Source of the DNA: Tepidimonas thermarum
GTDB taxonomy: Bacteria; Pseudomonadota; Gammaproteobacteria; Burkholderiales; Burkholderiaceae_C
Direction of reading: 5' to 3'
DNA: 44,241 nt
Assembly: GCF_007556705.1 (NCBI RefSeq)
Contig: NZ_VJOL01000019.1
Location: 1-44,241, forward strand
Below are positions 15,529 to 25,007 of the stretch, piece after piece. Under the pieces are notes generated by a model. It was not told where the DNA came from, searched no databases, and saw nothing but the letters and a program-made list of their open reading frames with translations. Position 1 is the first letter of the stretch. Every line of letters begins with the position of its first letter. A program made the position numbers and the translations under genes.

Positions 15529-17799
15529 ATGGGTAACGAACTCCCTGTTGCGCGGGCGTGTGCCTCTCGTGCCCCGCATTATGCGGGGGAAATGCCCGGC
15601 CTGTGTCACACTCCCTGCATGAGGGATATCGAAGGGTGTGTGGCGCAGTCGATGGCGGCGTTCGACGCCTACATCGCCGGCGGTGACGGGCTGCGCCCGC
15701 GCCCCGGACAACGGGCGATGGCGCAGTGCGTGGCGCAGACGCTGGCGGCGGCGACACTGGGCCGCACCGAGCCTGAAGGGCAGGCGCCGCAGCGCCGCAT
15801 CGCCGTGATCCAGGCGGGCACCGGGGTGGGCAAGTCGCTTGCCTACCTGGTGCCGGCCATCGTCACGGCGCAGGCGCGGCAAACCCGTGTCGTCGTCTCC
15901 ACGGCCACGGTGGCGCTGCAAGAACAGCTCGTGCATCAGGATCTGCCCGCGCTCGCGCGGTGCTTGCCGGTGCCGCTGCGCTTTGCGCTGGCCAAAGGGC
16001 GGGGGCGCTATGTGTGCCGTCTCAAGCTCGAACGCTGGCTGACCGACCCCGAGGCGGAACCCGAGTTGGGGGACGACGACGAGGGGGGCGTGGTGGGCGC
16101 CGATGCCGGGGATCGGCTGGCGTGGCTGCGCGCCCGGGCCCAAGACCTGGCCCACGGGCGCTGGAGCGGTGACCGCGACGAGCTGCCCGAGCCGCCGGAG
16201 CCGGCATGGTGGCACGCGATCGCGGCGGAAGCGTCGTCGTGTACGGCGCGGCACTGCCCGCTCTACGGGGGCTGCGCGTATTTCGAACAACGCAAGGCGC
16301 TCAGCGGCGCCCACGTGATCGTCGTCAACCACGACCTGCTGCTGTCGACGCTGGGCTCACGCCAGCTGCCGGAGCTGGACCAGTGCTTGTTGGTCCTGGA
16401 CGAAGCGCACCACCTGCCGGCCATTGCCCTGCAGCAGTTTGGCCGCCGCTGCGGGCTGACCCGCCTGGCCTGGATCGACCAGCTGGCCAGCCGCGCGCTC
16501 AAGGCCGGCACCGATGTGGAAGTGGAGGCGCTGGCCGAGGTGCCGGCTGCGGCGGCGCGCTTGCGCCATGCCCTGCAAGAGGTGGGGCGGTTGGCGGTGC
16601 AGGCCTGGGGTGCGCGCTTGCGGGAGGCAACAGCCGATGGACAGCCGTTGCGTGTGCGTCTGCCGCACGGGCGGCTGCCGGACGGGTTCGATGCACCCCT
16701 GCAGACCGCCGTGCAGGCCAGCGCCACGTTTTTGGACGCCTTGCGTGCGCTCAGCGCCGCGTTGCGCACCGCATTGCGGGAGCGTCCGGACGAAGCCCGG
16801 CGGCTGTCGCAGCGCTATGCACAGCTGGGCACGCTGGCGCCGCGGCTGGAGGCGGCCCACGACACCGCGCGCTGGCTGCTGCACGAGGCCGCTGCGGGCG
16901 AGGCGCCGCTGGCCAAGTGGTTTACGCTGGCGGCTGGGGGCGCCGCGCCGGGGCAGGACACGGTGCGCGTGCAGGCGCACGCCAGCCCGATCCAGCCCGC
17001 CGGGCTGCTGCGCGCGCAGTTGTGGGGCGGGGTGCGTGCGGCGGTGCTGACATCGGCCACGCTGACGTCGTGTGGGCGCTTCGACTTCTTTTTGCGCGAG
17101 GCCGGGCTGGCCGACGACCCGGACGTGCAGACGTTGGAGGCGCCCAGCCCGTTCGACTACCCGGCGCAGGGGGCGCTCGTGCTCGGTGGCGTCGGGGTGG
17201 ACCCGCGCGACAGCGCCGCCTACCAGGCGGCGGTGCAGGCGGCGCTGCTGCGCGACCTGCCCAGCGTGCGGCGTGGGGCGTTGGTGCTGTTTACCTCGCG
17301 CGCGCACATGCAGCGGGTGGCCGCGGCCCTGCCGGCGGACTGGCGCGAGCGCGTGCTGGTGCAGGGCGCGCTGCCGCGCCCGCGTCTGCTGGCGCGCCAC
17401 CGCGAGCGCGTGGCCGCCGGCCAGGCGTCGATCCTGTTTGGGCTGCAGTCCTTTGGCGAGGGCCTGGACCTGCCCGGGCCGCTGTGCGAGGACCTGTTCA
17501 TCACCAAACTGCCCTTTGCGCCACCCGACGATCCGGTGGGCGAGGCGCGCGCCGAGTGGCTGCGCGCCTGTGGCCGCGACCCGTTCCTCGACCTCGTGGT
17601 GCCGGCCACGGCGATACGGTTGCTGCAATGGGTGGGGCGCGCCATTCGCAGCGAGGACGACCGCGCGCGCATCGTTTGCTACGATCCGCGGCTGCTGTCC
17701 ACGGGCTATGGCCGCTTGATTTTGCAGGGCCTGCCGCCCTTCACACGGCAAACGCCGACCTGCGGGAGTGAACCGTGCACCCCACCGATGCGTCCCTGA
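15529..17799 (+). CDS. dinG: DinG-type ATP-dependent DNA helicase (Fe-S, DEAH)
   Basis: A 756-residue superfamily 2 helicase of the XPD/DinG group, which unwinds DNA and R-loop or repair intermediates. Visible are the Q-like RPGQRAMAQ, Walker A AGTGVGKSLAYLVP, motif Ia VSTATVALQEQL, Fe-S cysteines in YVCRLKLERW and SSCTARHCPLYGGC, the DEAH box LDEAHHLP, motif IV region VLFTSRAHM, motif V FGLQSFGEGLDLPG and motif VI QWVGRAIRSEDD. AGGAGG lies eight bases before ATG 15529, so I use that start, but the conserved protein could begin at ATG 15619. It shares its end with the glycerate kinase gene (25-base overlap). Confidence 0.87.
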   Translation: MGNELPVARACASRAPHYAGEMPGLCHTPCMRDIEGCVAQSMAAFDAYIAGGDGLRPRPGQRAMAQCVAQTLAAATLGRTEPEGQAPQRRIAVIQAGTGVGKSLAYLVPAIVTAQARQTRVVVSTATVALQEQLVHQDLPALARCLPVPLRFALAKGRGRYVCRLKLERWLTDPEAEPELGDDDEGGVVGADAGDRLAWLRARAQDLAHGRWSGDRDELPEPPEPAWWHAIAAEASSCTARHCPLYGGCAYFEQRKALSGAHVIVVNHDLLLSTLGSRQLPELDQCLLVLDEAHHLPAIALQQFGRRCGLTRLAWIDQLASRALKAGTDVEVEALAEVPAAAARLRHALQEVGRLAVQAWGARLREATADGQPLRVRLPHGRLPDGFDAPLQTAVQASATFLDALRALSAALRTALRERPDEARRLSQRYAQLGTLAPRLEAAHDTARWLLHEAAAGEAPLAKWFTLAAGGAAPGQDTVRVQAHASPIQPAGLLRAQLWGGVRAAVLTSATLTSCGRFDFFLREAGLADDPDVQTLEAPSPFDYPAQGALVLGGVGVDPRDSAAYQAAVQAALLRDLPSVRRGALVLFTSRAHMQRVAAALPADWRERVLVQGALPRPRLLARHRERVAAGQASILFGLQSFGEGLDLPGPLCEDLFITKLPFAPPDDPVGEARAEWLRACGRDPFLDLVVPATAIRLLQWVGRAIRSEDDRARIVCYDPRLLSTGYGRLILQGLPPFTRQTPTCGSEPCTPPMRP

Positions 17800-19118
17800 T
17801 GGCGTCACCGCGCGCGCTGTTGGCGCACCTGTACCGCACCGCCGTCGAGCGGGCCATGCCGCAGCGCCAGCTCGCCGCGCATCTGCCTGCCCCTCCGCGC
17901 GGACGTACCGTGGTGGTGGGGGCGGGCAAGGCGGCTGGTGCCATGGCCCATGCGCTGGAGGCCGCCTGGCCGGCCGATGCGCCACTGTCGGGCTGTGTGG
18001 TCACGCGCTACGGCCACACGCCGCCCCGGCCGCCCGGCGTGCCCGCACGGCTGCAGATTGTGGAGGCCGCCCACCCCGTCCCCGACGAGGCGGGCCTGCA
18101 GGCGGCGCAGCGGCTGCTGGCGTCGGTGCAGGGCCTGGGGCCGGACGATTTGGTCATCGCGCTCATCTCCGGCGGTGGCTCAGCGCTGCTTGCGCTGCCC
18201 GTCGAGGGGCTGGCGCTGACGGCGTTGCAGGCGCTCACGCGTGCGTTGCTGGCCAGTGGCGCCTCGATCGGCGAGATGAACACTGTGCGCAAACACCTCT
18301 CGCGCATCCAGGGCGGGCGGCTGGCGCTGGCGGCCGCCCCCGCACCGGTGTGGACGCTGGCCATCAGCGACGTGCCCGGTGACGACCCGGCGGTCATCGC
18401 CAGCGGGCCCACCGTGCCCGATGCCAGCACCGCCGCCGACGCCTTGGCGGTGCTGGACCGCTATGGCATTGCGCTGCCAGATGCCGTGCGGGCGGACCTG
18501 GCCGCTGGCCGGTGCGAAACACCCAAGCCCGACCATCCGCGCTGGGCGGCGTGCACCACGCGCCTGATCGCCACCCCCCACGACGCGCTGCAGGCCGCCG
18601 CGCGCGAGGCCGAGCGGCTGGGCGTGCGCGCCTATGTGCTGGGCGACGCGATCGAGGGCGAGTCGCGTGAGGTCGCCCGCGTGCACGCCGGCCTGGCGCG
18701 CTATGCCCGGCAGGGCCGCGGACCGTTTCAGGCGCCGTGTGTGTTGCTCTCCGGCGGTGAGACCACGGTGACCGTGGGTACGCCGCCCCAGGCCGACGGC
18801 GCACCGGCGCGCGGGGGGCGGGCGGCCGAATTTGCGCTGGGCCTGGCGCTGGCGCTGGACGGGTTGGCGGATGTCTGGGCGCTGGCGGCGGACACCGATG
18901 GCATCGACGGCACCGAGGACAACGCCGGCGCCTTCGTCACGCCAGACACGCTGGCGCGTGCCCGGGCGCTGGGCGTGTCGGCGCGCGCGCACCTGGATCG
19001 GCACGACAGCTACGGTTTTTTTGCCGCGCTGGGCGACCTGTTCGTCACCGGGCCGACCCACACCAACGTCAACGATTTTCGGGCCGTGCTGCTGGGGCCC
19101 GTTGGCGGCCGACCATGA
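17775..19118 (+). CDS. Glycerate 2-kinase (MOFRL family, GckA/TtuD type)
   Basis: A 447-residue kinase that phosphorylates D-glycerate to 2-phosphoglycerate in the glyoxylate/serine or tartrate-derived routes; older annotations call this family hydroxypyruvate reductase TtuD. The N-terminal DUF4147-type domain holds VVVGAGKAAGAMAHALE, ISGGGSALL and EMNTVRKHLSRIQGGRLA; the C-terminal MOFRL domain holds LLSGGETTVTV, AADTDGIDGTEDNAGAFV and GPTHTNVNDFRAVL. GTG 17775 has GGGAG six bases upstream; ATG 17799, in TGATG overlap with the helicase stop, is the alternative. The downstream radical SAM gene starts in ATGA overlap. Confidence 0.88.
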   Translation: MHPTDASLMASPRALLAHLYRTAVERAMPQRQLAAHLPAPPRGRTVVVGAGKAAGAMAHALEAAWPADAPLSGCVVTRYGHTPPRPPGVPARLQIVEAAHPVPDEAGLQAAQRLLASVQGLGPDDLVIALISGGGSALLALPVEGLALTALQALTRALLASGASIGEMNTVRKHLSRIQGGRLALAAAPAPVWTLAISDVPGDDPAVIASGPTVPDASTAADALAVLDRYGIALPDAVRADLAAGRCETPKPDHPRWAACTTRLIATPHDALQAAAREAERLGVRAYVLGDAIEGESREVARVHAGLARYARQGRGPFQAPCVLLSGGETTVTVGTPPQADGAPARGGRAAEFALGLALALDGLADVWALAADTDGIDGTEDNAGAFVTPDTLARARALGVSARAHLDRHDSYGFFAALGDLFVTGPTHTNVNDFRAVLLGPVGGRP

Positions 19119-20248
19119 CCGCGCCCCCGGTGCCCCCGGCCGGACTGCCGCGCGGGCGCGGCAGCGGCCAGCGGCTGGCGCACCGCTTTGAGCACGCGGT
19201 GCGCGAGCCCTTCGACGACGGTTGGCCGGTGGATCCGGGGCAGCCCCAGCCGCCGCCGACGCAGCTGCGGTGGGAAGAGGCGCGCAGCGCCCTGTCCTGG
19301 AACGCATCGCCCGACATCGGGTTCGATCGCTCGCTCAACCCTTACCGCGGGTGCGAGCATGGCTGCGCTTACTGCTACGCACGCCCCACCCACGCCTATC
19401 TGGACCTTTCGCCCGGCTTGGATTTCGAGACCGTGATCGTGGCGCGCCGGGGGCTGGATACGCAGCTGCGCGCCGAGCTGGCCAAGCCCGGCTACGTGCC
19501 GGCGCCGGTGGCCATTGGCACGGTGACCGACGCCTATCAGCCCGTCGAGCGCGAGCTGCGCCTCACGCGTGCGCTGCTGCAGGTGCTGCACGAGGCGCAA
19601 CACCCCTGGGTGCTGGTCACCAAGGGCTCGGGCGTGGAGCGCGACCTGGACCTGATCGCGCCCATGGCGCGCGCCGGGCTGTGCGCCGTCTACGTCACCG
19701 TCACGACGCTCAACGCCGACCTGGCGCGGCGACTGGAGCCGCGCGCGGCCGCCCCCTGGCGCCGGCTGCGCACCGTGCGCACCCTGGCCGACGCGGGCGT
19801 GCCCGTGGGGGTCAGCGTGGCGCCGCAAATACCGTTTCTGAACGACGATATGGAGCAGGTGCTGGCCGCCGCGGCCGAAGCCGGCGCCACCCGGGCGTTC
19901 TACACCGTGCTGCGCCTGCCCTGGGAGGTGAAGGCCGTGTTTGCCGACTGGCTGCGGGCCCACTACCCACAGCGGGCGCAGCGCGTGCTGGCGCGCGTTC
20001 GTGACCTGCATGGCGGGCGCGACTACGACGCCGCCTTTGGCGCGCGTATGACCGGGCGCGGCGTGTGGGCCGATTTGTGGCGACAGCGTTTTGCGCAGGC
20101 GTGTCACCGCCTGGGCCTGGCGCGCGACCCCTTGCCGCTGGATGTCACGCGCTTTCGTCCGCCCGCGCCGGGCGCCTCGACCGGCCGCCCGGTCCGCCGG
20201 GGGGCGGACGCCGCGGCAGTGCCCGGGCAGATGTCGTTGTTCGACTGA
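19115..20248 (+). CDS. PA0069-family radical SAM protein
   Basis: A 377-residue radical SAM protein. The motif CEHGCAYCYARPTHAYLDLS carries the CxxxCxxC cluster ligands, preceded by the family hallmark DIGFDRSLNPYRG. Later blocks include IGTVTDAYQPVERELRLTR, VLVTKGSGVERDLDLIAPMA and GVSVAPQIPFLNDDMEQVL, typical of the Rv2578c/PA0069 group, related to spore photoproduct lyase-like SplB proteins. The C-terminus PGQMSLFD is also a frequent end in this group. Its reaction is unknown. It overlaps the glycerate kinase stop (ATGA), so the three genes from dinG onward look like one transcript. Confidence 0.88.
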   Translation: MTAPPVPPAGLPRGRGSGQRLAHRFEHAVREPFDDGWPVDPGQPQPPPTQLRWEEARSALSWNASPDIGFDRSLNPYRGCEHGCAYCYARPTHAYLDLSPGLDFETVIVARRGLDTQLRAELAKPGYVPAPVAIGTVTDAYQPVERELRLTRALLQVLHEAQHPWVLVTKGSGVERDLDLIAPMARAGLCAVYVTVTTLNADLARRLEPRAAAPWRRLRTVRTLADAGVPVGVSVAPQIPFLNDDMEQVLAAAAEAGATRAFYTVLRLPWEVKAVFADWLRAHYPQRAQRVLARVRDLHGGRDYDAAFGARMTGRGVWADLWRQRFAQACHRLGLARDPLPLDVTRFRPPAPGASTGRPVRRGADAAAVPGQMSLFD

Positions 20249-20278
20249 CCCGTGGGCGCCATCTGTCAAAATTGCGCA

Positions 20279-21817
20279 ATGTCACGGCCGACGCCACGAT
20301 TAGAGCTGCATCACATCACCAAACGCTACCCAGGCGTGGTGGCGAATGACGACGTTTCCTTGCAGGTGCTGCCCGGCAGCATCCACGCGGTGCTGGGCGA
20401 AAACGGCGCGGGCAAGTCCACGCTGATGAAGATCATCTACGGTGCGGTCAAGCCCGACGATGGCGTGATGCTCTTCAACGGCCGCCCGGTGCACGTGCGC
20501 AGCCCGCAAGAAGCACGCGCCCTGGGCATCAGCATGGTGTTCCAGCACTTCAGCCTGTTCGAGACCCTGACCGTGGCGGAAAACGTCTGGCTCGGCCTCG
20601 ACGCCACGCTGACCTTGCAGGAGGTGACCGAGGCCATCGAGGTCAAGGCGCGCGAATACGGCCTGGAGGTCGATGCGCGCCGGCCGGTGCACAGCTTGTC
20701 GGTGGGCGAGCGTCAGCGCGTCGAGATCGTGCGCGCGCTGCTGACCCAGCCGCAGTTGCTCATCCTCGACGAGCCGACGTCCGTGCTCACGCCCCAGGCG
20801 GTCGAGCGGCTGTTCGTCGTGCTGCGCCAGTTGGCCGACGAGGGCTGCAGCATTCTCTACATCAGCCACAAGCTGCACGAAATCCGCGCCCTGTGCGACA
20901 CCTGCACCGTCATGCGCGGCGGCCGCGTGACGGGGGTGTGCGACCCGCGTGTGACCAGCAACGCGGAGCTGTCGCGCCTGATGATCGGCAGCGAGCCGCC
21001 TGCCTTGCCGCCGCACCGCACCCCCAGTGGCGCGGTGGTGCTGGACGTGCGCGGGCTGACGCTGCCCAGCACCGAGCCGTTTGGCACCGATTTGCACGAC
21101 ATCCACCTGCAGGTGCGCGCCGGTGAGATCGTCGGCATCGCCGGGGTGTCGGGCAACGGTCAGCCGGAGCTGCTGCGCGCGCTGTCGGGTGAGACGGTTG
21201 CAGCGCCAGCCGGCACCATCTGGCTGGACGGACACGACATCTCGCGCGCGGGGCCGGGCCAGCGGCGGCGGCAAGGGCTGCACTTCGTGCCGGAAGAGCG
21301 CCTGGGGCGTGGCGCGGTGCCGACCCTGGGGCTGGCGCACAACCTGCTGCTCACGCGTGGCGATGCGGTGGGTCGCGGCGGCTGGTTGCGCATGGGGGTG
21401 CTGCGCGCACAGGCGCGCGACATCATCGCCCGCTACGGGGTCAAGGCCGCCGGGCCGGATGCGGCGGCCAAGTCGCTCTCGGGCGGCAACCTGCAAAAGT
21501 TCATCGTCGGGCGCGAAATCGAGGCCCGGCCCACCTTGCTCATCGTCGCGCAGCCCACCTGGGGGGTGGACGTGGGTGCGGCGGCCCAGATCCGGGGTCA
21601 GATCGTCGCGCTGCGCGAGGCCGGCTGTGGAGTGCTGGTCGTCAGCGAAGAGCTCGACGAGCTGTTCGAGCTGTGCGATCGGCTGTATGTGATGGCGCGT
21701 GGCCGCCTGTCACCCCCTGTGCCAGTGGCCGAGGTGAGCGCCGAGCGCATCGGGGAGTGGATGTCAGGCCTGTGGCCGCAGGCGCCACAAGCGGAGGGCT
21801 GCCATGCTGCGGCTTGA
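20279..21817 (+). CDS. Purine/nucleoside-type ABC transporter ATP-binding protein (BMP system)
   Basis: A 512-residue protein with two fused nucleotide-binding domains. Domain one has Walker A GENGAGKSTLMKIIYG, FQHFSLFETLTVAENVWLG, signature LSVGERQRVEIVRAL and Walker B LLILDEPTSVLTP; domain two has a degenerate Walker A region GVSGNGQPELLRALSG, FVPEERLGRGAV, LSGGNLQKFIVGREI and a diverged Walker B (LLIVAQPTWGVDVGAA). That asymmetry is normal for the YufO/RbsA-like group that energises BMP-type nucleoside or purine uptake. ATG 20279 gives the family N-terminus (RLELHHITKRYPGVVANDDV); a GTG at 20252 is possible. It overlaps the first permease by 14 bases. Confidence 0.92.
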   Translation: MSRPTPRLELHHITKRYPGVVANDDVSLQVLPGSIHAVLGENGAGKSTLMKIIYGAVKPDDGVMLFNGRPVHVRSPQEARALGISMVFQHFSLFETLTVAENVWLGLDATLTLQEVTEAIEVKAREYGLEVDARRPVHSLSVGERQRVEIVRALLTQPQLLILDEPTSVLTPQAVERLFVVLRQLADEGCSILYISHKLHEIRALCDTCTVMRGGRVTGVCDPRVTSNAELSRLMIGSEPPALPPHRTPSGAVVLDVRGLTLPSTEPFGTDLHDIHLQVRAGEIVGIAGVSGNGQPELLRALSGETVAAPAGTIWLDGHDISRAGPGQRRRQGLHFVPEERLGRGAVPTLGLAHNLLLTRGDAVGRGGWLRMGVLRAQARDIIARYGVKAAGPDAAAKSLSGGNLQKFIVGREIEARPTLLIVAQPTWGVDVGAAAQIRGQIVALREAGCGVLVVSEELDELFELCDRLYVMARGRLSPPVPVAEVSAERIGEWMSGLWPQAPQAEGCHAAA

Positions 21818-22859
21818 AATGCGCGCGCAGCCCTCGCGCGCTTGGAGCGCGGCGTCACCGCTGCTGGCCTTGGTGCTGACCGTGGTGGTCGGCACCGCGC
21901 TCTTTGCCCTGTTGGGTAAAGATCCGGTGGCGGGCCTGCGCGTCTTTTTCTGGGAGCCGATGCGCGATCTGCGCGCCTGGAGCGAGCTGCTGCTCAAGGC
22001 CACGCCGTTGCTGCTCATCGGCGTGGGGCTGGCGATTGGCTTTCGCTCCAACGTCTGGAACATCGGCGCCGAAGGCCAATTCGTGCTCGGGGCGATCGCG
22101 GCCACCGGTGTGGCGCTGGCGCTGCAGGGCCAGACCTGGCCCGTTTGGCCGCTGGTGCTGCTGGCGGGGGCGGTGAGCGGTTTGCTGTGGGCGGCGGTGA
22201 CAGCCTGGCTGCGCGATCGCTTCAACGCCAACGAGATCCTGGTCAGCCTGATGCTGGTGTACGTGGCGGTGCAGCTGCTCAACTACCTGGTGTATGGGCC
22301 GTGGAAAGACCCGCTGGGGTTCAATTTCCCGCAGACGCAGCGGCTGGACGCGGCGGCGCAGGTGCCGCGCCTGTGGCCGGGTTTGCGCCTGCACCTGGGG
22401 TTGCCGCTGGCGTTGCTGGCGGCGCTGGCGGTGTGGGTGTTTCTGTTTCGCACCCGCGCGGGCTTTGCGCAGCAAGTGGGGGGGCTGGCGCCACTGGCGG
22501 CGCGCTACGCGGGTTTTTCGTCGCGCACCGCGCTGTGGGTGGCGATGGGCGTCACGGGCGCGCTGGCCGGTTTGGCCGGGGCGCTGGAGGTGGCGGGGCC
22601 GCTTGGCCAGCTCACCCCGCACGTGCCGGTGGGCTATGGCTTTGCCGCCATCATCGTGGCCTTCGTCGGGCGGCTGCATCCGGTGGGCATCGTCGGTTCG
22701 GCCCTGCTCATGAGCATGTTCTACATTGGCGGTGAGCTGGCCCAGTCACGCCTGGGACTGCCCAAGTCCATCACCGGGGTGTTCCAGGGGCTGCTGCTGT
22801 TCGCGCTGCTGGCCTGCGACACGCTCATCCACTACCGCTTGCGCTGGGGGAGGGCCTGA
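21804..22859 (+). CDS. BMP-type ABC transporter permease 1 (YufP-like)
   Basis: A 351-residue inner-membrane permease of the BPD_transp_2 family with about nine hydrophobic segments. Signature stretches include KATPLLLIGVGLAIGFRSNV with WNIGAEGQF, RFNANEILVSLMLVYVAVQL and GYGFAAIIVAFVGRLHPVGI. It forms one half of the channel for the ATPase upstream and pairs with the next permease. The gene overlaps the ATPase gene by 14 bases and its own TGA overlaps the following ATG (TGATG). Confidence 0.92.
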   Translation: MLRLEMRAQPSRAWSAASPLLALVLTVVVGTALFALLGKDPVAGLRVFFWEPMRDLRAWSELLLKATPLLLIGVGLAIGFRSNVWNIGAEGQFVLGAIAATGVALALQGQTWPVWPLVLLAGAVSGLLWAAVTAWLRDRFNANEILVSLMLVYVAVQLLNYLVYGPWKDPLGFNFPQTQRLDAAAQVPRLWPGLRLHLGLPLALLAALAVWVFLFRTRAGFAQQVGGLAPLAARYAGFSSRTALWVAMGVTGALAGLAGALEVAGPLGQLTPHVPVGYGFAAIIVAFVGRLHPVGIVGSALLMSMFYIGGELAQSRLGLPKSITGVFQGLLLFALLACDTLIHYRLRWGRA

Positions 22860-23779
22860 TGGACGCGCTCGCTTTGCTGATAGCTGCCTCCCTCAACGCC
22901 GGGACGGTGCTCGCCATCGCGGCGCTGGGCCTGCTCATCAACGAGAAGGTCGGGGTGGTCAACCTGGGCGCCGAGGGCCTGATGCTGTGTGGCGCGCTGG
23001 CCGGTTTTGCCGCCGTGGTGCAGCTGGGCGTGCACCCACTGGGTTTGGTGGCGGGCATGGCGGTGGCGGCCCTGTTGTCGCTGCTGTTTGGGTGGATGGT
23101 GATTTATTTGAACACCAACCAATACGCCACCGGGTTGGCGTTGAGCCTTTTTGGCGCCGGCTTGTCGGCGTTTGCCGGGCAGTCCTACACCCAGTTCAAA
23201 CTGCCAGAGCTGACCGCGGCGCGCGTGCCGTTGTTGGCGGATCTGCCCTTTGTCGGCGTGGCGCTGTTTCGCCAGCACTGGCTGGTCTACGCAGCGGTCG
23301 CGCTCGCCTTGGCGCTGATGTGGGTGTACGACCGCACCCGCACCGGCTTGGTGCTGCGCGCGGTCGGCGAAAATCCCGACTCGGCGCATGCGCTGGGCTA
23401 CCCGGTGCGCCGCATCCGCTTGCTGGCCGTGGTGGTGGGCGGTGCGCTGTGTGGCCTGGCTGGCGCGTACGTGTCCACCGTCTACACCCCGTTGTGGGTG
23501 GAGGGCATGATCGCCGGCAAGGGGTGGATTGCGTTGGCGCTGACCACCTTCGCCACCTGGCGGCCGGCACGGGTTTTGCTGGGTGCGTACCTGTTTGGTG
23601 GCGTGACCATGCTGCAGTTTCATTTGCAGGGCATGGGGGTGCAGATCCCGAGTCAGTTCCTGACCATGATGCCGTATCTGGCGACCATCGTGGTGTTGGT
23701 GCTGATCTCGCGCAGTCCGCTGTGGATCCGCACGCACATGCCGCAGTCGCTGGGCAAGCCGTTCCATCCCGGTGCGTAA
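22859..23779 (+). CDS. BMP-type ABC transporter permease 2 (YufQ-like)
   Basis: A 306-residue inner-membrane permease with about eight to ten hydrophobic segments, the second half of the channel. Typical stretches are GLLINEKVGVVNLGAEGLML, LSLFGAGLSAFAGQSY, TGLVLRAVGENPDSAHALGY and GKGWIALALTTFATWRPARV. It starts in TGATG overlap with permease 1 and is followed after 76 bases by the lipoprotein gene. Confidence 0.92.
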   Translation: MDALALLIAASLNAGTVLAIAALGLLINEKVGVVNLGAEGLMLCGALAGFAAVVQLGVHPLGLVAGMAVAALLSLLFGWMVIYLNTNQYATGLALSLFGAGLSAFAGQSYTQFKLPELTAARVPLLADLPFVGVALFRQHWLVYAAVALALALMWVYDRTRTGLVLRAVGENPDSAHALGYPVRRIRLLAVVVGGALCGLAGAYVSTVYTPLWVEGMIAGKGWIALALTTFATWRPARVLLGAYLFGGVTMLQFHLQGMGVQIPSQFLTMMPYLATIVVLVLISRSPLWIRTHMPQSLGKPFHPGA

Positions 23780-23855
23780 GCCCCGGCCACGCGTGTTGCC
23801 CAGCCCCAGCGGGCAAAGGGTTACCTTTATCAACGACCGTCACAGGAGTGTTCTC

Positions 23856-25007
23856 ATGACCGATTTCCACAAGCGCACATGGCTCAAGACCGCCGCGGCC
23901 AGCGCGGCGCTGGGCCTGGTAGCCGTCACCGCCCTGGTGGGTTGCGGCAAAAAGGAAGAAGCCGCACCGGCGCCGGCCCCAGCCGAGGCGCCGAAGGCCG
24001 AGCCGATCAAGGCGGCCTGGGTCTATGTTGGCCCGGTGGGGGATGCGGGCTGGTCCTACGCGCATGACCTCGGCCGCAAGGCCGTCGAGGCGCATTTTGG
24101 CGACAAGGTGCAAACCACCTTCGTCGAAAGCGTGCCCGAAGGGGCGGATGCCGAGCGCGTCATCCGTGACCTGGCCGCGCAGGGCAACAAGATCATCTTC
24201 GCGACCTCGTTCGGCTATATGGAGCCGATGCTCAAGGTGGCGCAAGAATTCCCGGACGTCCGCTTCGAGCACGCCACCGGCTACAAGACCGCGCCCAACA
24301 TGCGCATCTACGACGCGAGCTTTTACCAGGACACCTACATGGCCGGCATCATCGCCGCGCACATGACCAAGACCAACACCCTGGGCTTCGTCGGCTCCTT
24401 CCCCATCCCCGAGGTGCTGCGCAACATCAACGCTTTCGTGCTCGGGGCGCAGACGGTCAAGCCCGACGTCAAGCTCAAGGTGGTGTGGGTCAACAGCTGG
24501 TTTGATCCGCCCAAGGAAACCGAGGCCGCGCAAAGCCTGATCAACCAGGGCGCGGACGTGCTGCTGCAAAACACCGACTCCACCGCCGTGCTGCAAACCG
24601 CTGAGAAAAACGGCAAGTACGCCTTTGGCTGGGACAGCGACATGAGCGGCTTTGGCCCCAAGGCGCACCTGGCGTCGGCCATCGTCAACTGGGGGCCCTA
24701 CTACATCCAGGCGGTGCAGGACGTGCTCGATGGCACCTGGCAGACCAAGCGCACCGTGCTGGGCGTCAAGGAGGGTGTCAACGACCTGATCAAGATCGCT
24801 GACGTCGTGCCCGAGGCGGCCAAACAGAAGGTCGAGGAGGTCAAGGCTGGCCTCAAGCGTGGCGAGTTCGAGGTCTTCACCGGCCCGATCGTGGACAACA
24901 CGGGCAAGGAAGTGCTGGCCGCTGGCGTCAAAGCCGATCAGGACTGGAAGGACAAGGTCAACTTCTTCGTCAAGGGCGTCGAAGGCAAGCTGCCGTCGGG
25001 GCATTGA
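23856..25007 (+). CDS. BMP-family substrate-binding lipoprotein of the purine/nucleoside ABC transporter
   Basis: A 383-residue lipoprotein with signal peptide ending at lipobox ALVGC (Cys about 30), then a low-complexity Ala/Pro linker. The binding domain carries AAWVYVGPVGDAGWSYAHDL, FATSFGYMEPMLKVA, HATGYKTAPNMRIYDASFYQ, LQNTDSTAVLQTAEKNGKYA and GWDSDMSGFGPKAHLASAIV, which identify the BMP (PnrA-like) family. The YxAHD-type and DSDMS-type stretches line the nucleobase pocket in relatives. CAGGAG lies seven bases before the ATG. The TGA overlaps the ATG of the Rieske oxygenase gene. Confidence 0.93.
   Translation: MTDFHKRTWLKTAAASAALGLVAVTALVGCGKKEEAAPAPAPAEAPKAEPIKAAWVYVGPVGDAGWSYAHDLGRKAVEAHFGDKVQTTFVESVPEGADAERVIRDLAAQGNKIIFATSFGYMEPMLKVAQEFPDVRFEHATGYKTAPNMRIYDASFYQDTYMAGIIAAHMTKTNTLGFVGSFPIPEVLRNINAFVLGAQTVKPDVKLKVVWVNSWFDPPKETEAAQSLINQGADVLLQNTDSTAVLQTAEKNGKYAFGWDSDMSGFGPKAHLASAIVNWGPYYIQAVQDVLDGTWQTKRTVLGVKEGVNDLIKIADVVPEAAKQKVEEVKAGLKRGEFEVFTGPIVDNTGKEVLAAGVKADQDWKDKVNFFVKGVEGKLPSGH

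Noticed and set aside
13778-15622. A 614-codon plus-strand frame opposite the GGDEF/EAL gene
   Set aside because: Exact antisense shadow of a gene with complete GGDEF and EAL motifs; composition (His/Gln/Arg rich) is typical of shadow frames in GC-rich DNA. The same applies to the long frames opposite guaD, katG, dinG and the thyA operon.
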